Below are positions 59,439-64,000 of a stretch of 64,000 nt of DNA, piece by piece. A model generated the notes under the pieces. That model was not told the DNA's origin. It saw only the letters and a program-made list of their open reading frames with translations, and ran no database searches. Positions within the stretch are counted from its first letter, which is position 1; each line of letters begins with the position of its first letter. The position numbers and the translations under genes were made by a program. This DNA comes from Thinopyrum elongatum. Taxonomy: Eukaryota > Streptophyta > Magnoliopsida > Poales > Poaceae. The stretch lies in NCBI GenBank assembly GCA_011799875.1, contig CM022303.1, forward strand, positions 733,038,587 through 733,102,586, given 5' to 3'.

Positions 59439-60117
59439 TCACACGCTTAAGGGTCATCTATCTGCTGAATACTAGACAGGGAGTCTGAGAGAAAGTCACC
59501 GAAAATGTTTCGGAGACAACGGAAGAGTTCCGGAGAGAGAGAACACCGAAAGAGTTTCGGTAAAACCGAAAAGGTGTTTCGGAATATATTATTAGGTCAA
59601 ATAGGGTTTTGGCATCGCATGGAAATTTTCAGAGGATGTCAGAATTGGTCTGGGAACTTCTGGGAATTTTCAGAGAGAAAAAACCGGAAATGTTCCGAAA
59701 CTGCCGTAACCGCTGTTGATGCTTTCCGCTGATAAAAACCACCGCACCGAAAATGTTTCGGATCATGCCCAGAATAATTTTAGAGGGTGCCAGAAATGTT
59801 CTGGGACCTTCTGGAATTTTTCAGAAAAATGTTTCGCGGAAAACATCTTGTCCCAGCGCGAGGGGACAAGATCCCACGAATCGGGGGTTGCATGTTTGGT
59901 GGCTTTTTGTCTAGGGAGCATGCATGTTTCATGGAGACATGTTGGTGGCTTGTTGGGGGGGCCCCCCATGGGGGGAGACAAGGTGTGGGCCGGCCCAAGG
60001 GCTGCCATGGTGGTGTCCCCTTGGTGCCCCCCTTGTGTTACCATTATGCCCTTTCATGTGTGACATGAAGCTTGGGTATTTTGGTATTTCAACATCCCAC
60101 CCCACCCCTTGCCTTGG

Positions 60118-60128
60118 CCTATAAAAGG
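60118..60128 (+). promoter_or_regulatory. TATA box of Copia C 5' LTR
   Basis: CCTATAAAAGG, about 560 bp before the LTR end, equivalent to the TATA boxes in B. Confidence 0.75.
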
Positions 60129-60364
60129 AGGAGTTGGGGCTGCCATCTCCTTCATCCCCTTGCTCTCATACTCATGCCATGCAATTATCTGGCTTCTCTC
60201 TCCCTCCCACGAAAAGAGTTTCGTAGAGCCGAAAGGCTGTCTGGGTTCCGGTGGGAACTAGTTCTGGACGGCGAAGCCCTGCCGGATAGATGACACCGTA
60301 TGTGTGCAACTCTGTAGAGAGGTCGTAGTTTCGATCTTAGTGCCCGTGGGGCTGTTCGTGAGTG

Positions 60365-60472
60365 CCTCCCGAAGGGCTGTCCAAGTGACGGTCCGAGTTC
60401 TGTGAGTCCTCCCGAAGGGCTGTCCGCGACACCGTCCGGGGGACTATCCGACTGCCTCCCGGAGGGCTGTCC
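60365..60472 (+). promoter_or_regulatory. Dyad array (Copia C 5' LTR)
   Basis: CCTCCCGAAGGGCTGTCC units begin at 60365, 60408 and 60455, with a variant at 60433. It lies in the transcribed sense, downstream of the TATA box. Confidence 0.65.
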
Positions 60473-60680
60473 GGGTGGCGGATGAGGGTATACATCCTCG
60501 CGGTTGGGAGGTTGTAAATCCTAGCTGCGGGGATCTGCACCGACGATCGTCATCGACTCTACTTCCGCTGCGCTACGAGTCGGTAACGAAAATGATCAAA
60601 CCTTGTATGCAGTCTCCATAGTGGTCCTGGGCTGGTGCGTAGGGCGGAAAATTTTTGTTTTCTGCTGCGTTCCCCTACAG

Positions 60681-62083
60681 TGGCATCATGAGCCGTGCTA
60701 TGCGTAGATGCAGGTTGCGATCTAGAATACATGAGATGTATGGGTGTTGCACAATATAATTAGGTAGTAGATGAGTTCTATTACTGAAAATTATTTGTGC
60801 GGGTAGCAGATGAAATCTGTTACCCGATGTTCTTGTTGCTTCCCTGGAATTTGCATATTTCTGATCTTGATAACAGTATGGTGGAGTTTCAATGTTCTGG
60901 CAATCCGCGATCCTGATTGATCAACGAAGTGCTAACAGTTCATTGAATTCCACCGTAGTTAAAAAGAAAGATGAAATTTCGCAAACGAAAGGGCAATGCA
61001 GATATGATCTGCATGGGGGTCATGCGTATGACGAAGTTTAGTATGGGGCTCGAGATTTTATTATCTCGGTTTTCATACACCCTGGAAAGTTAATCTAGCG
61101 ACTTGAATTATCATACTTGATGATGGACATTGGTAGCTTCGGTTTGTTTCGAAACCTTAGAAGCCACGTAAAACAAGTTTTTGCATGAACCGATTAGAGA
61201 CGTCTAACTTGGTTTTGCAGGAGGGTTTGCATGTGCATATGATGTGGTATAGCAGTGCTCATAATAATTTGATTATGTATGAGATGACTATATGATGTAA
61301 ATTGATTAACATGACCTGCGTGTCATGATTCGGCATGATGGCTGGAGCCATATGATTGCACTTTAATGACCTGCATGTCAACCTTATGTAATGCACTTAT
61401 TTCATTAGCTATAGAGATAGCAATATTATCTGGTGCATCGACAAGGTGGTGGCAATCTTCGCGAAGGTGAACACCGATGCGAATGCCGAAGACGAAGAAA
61501 TACAAGACTTCTCCGTCGGAAAGGGCTATACCATATCATGCTATTATGAATTGCCTGAGATGTTTATCCCTTATGATGCACCCTTCTTGATTGCGTGGTA
61601 GTCGCCTTTTATTAGGGTGATCTCTCACAAAAATATCAAGTAGTTAGTGTTCACCCAAGTGTAGCACCGTCACGGCACCTTTACTTTCGGGGTGCGCCAG
61701 GATCTACCTGGGTACGAACGATTGTACGGGTGTGAGGCGGGTGAGGTTAGACCTCGCAGCAAGATCACTTGGTTGTCTTGACGTTCATGGCAGGATCGTC
61801 CTGAGCTCGGAACACACGCATCGAAAGATGAACAAGAGTCACATAGAGATGTGATCGGCAAGTTTGCCTACCGATTGAAGTTGGCGCCATCAGTGTTCAT
61901 CTCGAACAATGGCGTTGAATGGAAATGCGGATCTTGAATCACTCACGATCAATTATGAGAGATATTGATTTGAGTGGGAGCGCACTGTTGAATTAACTTG
62001 TTTAATTCTCAGTGCAATTAATTATGAACACTGTCTAAGTGTGGTTATGCATAATAGTTGTAGAATAATGGCTCGCGTTTCCA
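60681..62083 (+). mobile_element. Copia element C, leader/gag region, truncated
   Basis: After the LTR comes GTGGCATCATGAGCC (primer site, 60681-60695), then about 1.4 kb collinear with reversed 57270-55860 of B. No intact frame is seen. C stops at 62083 after GCTCGCGTTTCCA. Its pol and 3' LTR are missing, as is a short part of host LTR D, so a deletion removed C's 3' side. Confidence 0.85.
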
Positions 62084-62130
62084 TCGGTAGGCAAACTTGC
62101 CGATCACATCTCTATGTGACTCTTGTTCAG
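62084..62130. repeat. 46-bp inverted copy of 61829-61874 at the end of C
   Basis: 62084-62129 is the exact reverse complement of 61829-61874. It sits precisely between the last collinear base of C and the resumption of LTR D at about 62131, so it is part of the deletion junction. Confidence 0.9.
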
Positions 62131-63568
62131 AAAAACGCTACGGTGGGTCTTTTCGCGCGCAACCACTTGCGTTCGAACGAGCAGACGCCGCCGCATCGAA
62201 CGGTGGCAGCGTCGTGACCTGAGGTGGCCGGTGGCGACGACGGCGACGACCGCGGCGGACGGCCGGAGCCGGGCGATGATGGAATCGGGGCAGTAGCGCG
62301 CAAACGGGCGAACGGCGAGGCTAGCTAGGCCCTACTCGATGCGCTGAGCGTAACGGGCGCGGCCCCATGACCATTTGGTCATCGGAGGCTTGCCGGCGAC
62401 GAGCGCAGGCGGCGGCGCGTACGGGAGCTCGGCGGAATCGGCGTTGCGGTGAGCGGTCACTCGAGCGGAGCAGCTAGGCGTGCTCCACGCGTTGCGGCAA
62501 AACTAAGGGACACACGCCCATGACACTAAGGTCACCGGAGACTCGTCGGCGACGAGCTCCGCGGCGATGGGCTTGGGCTTGCGCGGAGCAGCGGCCATGG
62601 GCGCTTTGGGCGGGGAGAGGCGAACGGGGAGGAGCTGCTGCTCACCTAGCGGCCACGGAAGGCCTTCGACAGCTTAGGAGCAGCAGGCGTCGTCGGAGTC
62701 GAAGGAGATCGCCGGAGCCCGAGGCGGAAGGGGGCAGCTCGATACGTCCTCCACAGCGGCTCCCGACTCCCGCCCGAGGTAGCAGACGACGTGGTCGACA
62801 ACGGCGAGCAGCTAGGACACGTAGGCGAGGCGAGGAGGCGACGGTGGACGCGCGGACGACGGCGAGACAGCGGCGATGGCGCTTGGCCTGAATGGATCTG
62901 AGGGGGAAGAAGGACGGAGCGAGCGATGGGAGAGGGGAGAAGTGACGGGAAGGACCAGGGGGAACGCTCGGTGTCGCCCTTATCCCCTCGCGGTGTCGGC
63001 GCCGCACCGGCGCGCGCGCGGCGACCACGGACGTGGTGACACGGAGAAGGAGAGAGAGGGAGATGGGCCGGACCAGGCACTGTGCACTCAGGCCGGTGCA
63101 CAGTGGCCTTTTCCTTTTCCTTTTCTGTTTTTATTTTAACAGAGGGTTTTGCAATATTTTGAGTAATCAAAACATTTAGCAAAAATGTGAAACTTGGCCA
63201 CATAATTACTTTGCAATATCCAGCATTGCCACAAAAAGTTTGGGGCATTTTGGAATTCATTTAGGATTTTCTAAAAATGAGAAGGGCATTTAAGGTGCTG
63301 TTTTGGCACTGTTAAATTGGTTATGGCCCATTTCAAGTTGATGGTGAGGTGGTGTTCCTGATCAACATTTGTTTTGGAATATTGCCAACAAGATGAACAT
63401 TTTTCCCACAAGTTTGGAACAACTTTTATTTTCACTTTTGCATTTGAGTTGATTTTTCAGAATAGAGTTTGAATTATTTTGGTTAACCACTATGACTAGG
63501 CACTGCAAATGAGATGACTTGGCATTATTAGCCGTTGATCACAGTGGCTATTACATAGGGGTGTTACA
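62131..63568 (-). mobile_element. Gypsy solo LTR D, right part
   Basis: Minus-strand LTR resumes in the GC-rich section (TTTCGCGCGC, equivalent to about 4215 in element A) and ends GGGGTGTTACA at 63568. About 150-200 bp of LTR expected between 49162 and here are missing. The strong ORFs on both strands at 62520-63260 lie in GC-rich LTR DNA and are not genes. Confidence 0.9.
63076..63107 (-). repeat. LTR hairpin, slightly decayed
   Basis: GGCACTGTGCACT and GGTGCACAGTGGCC arms, at the usual position. Confidence 0.65.
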
Positions 63569-63586
63569 CAAGCAGCAATGGGTATC

Positions 63587-63630
63587 TACTCCCTCCATTT
63601 CTAAATATAAGTCTTTTTAAAGATTTTAGG
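63587..63630 (+). mobile_element. Stowaway-type terminus, truncated
   Basis: ACTCCCTCCATTTCTAAATA followed by TAAGTCTTTTTAAAGA is a classic Triticeae Stowaway end. No partner end is seen before the window edge, and unrelated sequence starts near 63631. Confidence 0.7.
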
Positions 63631-64000
63631 GTGAATTCCATATATGCCACTCAAAACTTGCCCGTATCCACATATGCCATTGGAAATTTCCCTCCCCCAA
63701 ATATGCCACCGAAATTCTGCACCACGTACAGATATGCCACTACCATCAGTTGACTGCTAGTTGACCGTGTAGAAGCTCTCACGTGATGTCAGGTTTTTTC
63801 AAAAAAGACCATTTGTACCCTTTGAGCCATATGTCAGAAAAATGAAGCTAAGATAAATAAAAATAAAAATGGGCAGTGCCGCACGCCTGCACCGCACAGC
63901 ATCCATCCCCATCCACGAGTCCACGACCTAGCCGCATCCCAGAGCAGCCGCCGGTCCCGAGCAGCCTCTCCGCCGCTGCCCCCCCATCCCCCATCCCCCA
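63631..64000. repeat. ATATGCCA-rich stretch, then C-rich DNA
   Basis: ATATGCCA recurs four times between about 63644 and 63740 (CATATATGCCACT, CACATATGCCATT, AAATATGCCACCG, AGATATGCCACTA). The end of the window (63900-64000) is C-rich, ending in CCCCATC repeats, and could be the 5' side of a gene or repeat that continues outside. No ORF is supported. Confidence 0.45.

Larger units (their letters stand above)
59439..60680 (+). mobile_element. Copia element C, 5' LTR part 2
   Basis: Continues the LTR from 50055 and ends CCCCTACA at 60680. Together the parts give 2135 bp, close to the 2163 bp of B. It is more diverged from B's LTRs than they are from each other, with many differences at 59580-60060. 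Confidence 0.93.

Noticed and set aside
62520..63260. Overlapping 120-204-codon ORFs on both strands
   Set aside because: They sit in the GC-rich part of LTR D; equivalent LTR sections elsewhere give different frames.

Overview
The window looks like intergenic DNA from a large, repeat-rich grass genome, most likely a Triticeae species (wheat, barley, rye or a relative). The signs are very long-LTR Ty3/Gypsy chromoviruses, a Copia LTR that begins like the BARE/Angela group (TGTAGGAGATATGCCCTAG), Stowaway-type ends, a tRNA-derived SINE head and several LINE scraps. No intact cellular gene was found. Roughly 46 of the 64 kb is LTR retrotransposon, in three nests whose order can be read from target-site duplications (TSDs). 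The species call is inference from family resemblance; no database was searched.

Nest 1 (1-12793): a plus-strand Gypsy LTR, cut by the left window edge, is split by a minus-strand member of the same family at 1314-11639 with TSD CATAG. That element keeps an upstream ORF (here ORF0) and the start of gag, but the rest of its body is missing, and a suspicious 546-bp LTR segment sits at the join. 12794-23164 is old intergenic DNA with a methyltransferase-like pseudogene relic, a 72-bp tandem array, a Stowaway-like MITE, a LINE 3' fragment, a GC-rich block and the start of a LINE reverse transcriptase frame.

Nest 2 (23105-39840): that LINE frame is split by a complete Gypsy chromovirus (23165-39398, TSD CTAGG, LTRs about 4.1-4.2 kb). 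The chromovirus is split inside its integrase region by a solo LTR of the same family (29965-34198, TSD TAAAG). Its pol keeps one reading frame apart from three stop codons and ends in a chromodomain; gag, protease and the start of RT are gone. 39841-46449 holds a diverged direct duplication, a SINE opened by a Harbinger-like DNA transposon, and a Mutator-like long-inverted-repeat element with a perfect 9-bp TSD.

Nest 3 (46450-63568): a minus-strand Gypsy solo LTR is split by a truncated plus-strand Copia element, whose 5' LTR is itself split by a full-length minus-strand Copia element (50056-59433, TSD TAGGG, two LTRs of 2163 bp). The last 430 bp hold a Stowaway end and a simple periodic repeat.

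Seven LTRs of one Gypsy family can be compared within the window. All carry four copies of a GAGG-N6-CCTC dyad at nearly fixed spacing, and most carry a 13-bp-arm hairpin. The Copia LTRs carry a different dyad array downstream of their TATA box. These arrays, ORF0, and a probable assembly or rearrangement scar in the first element are the observations most worth following up.
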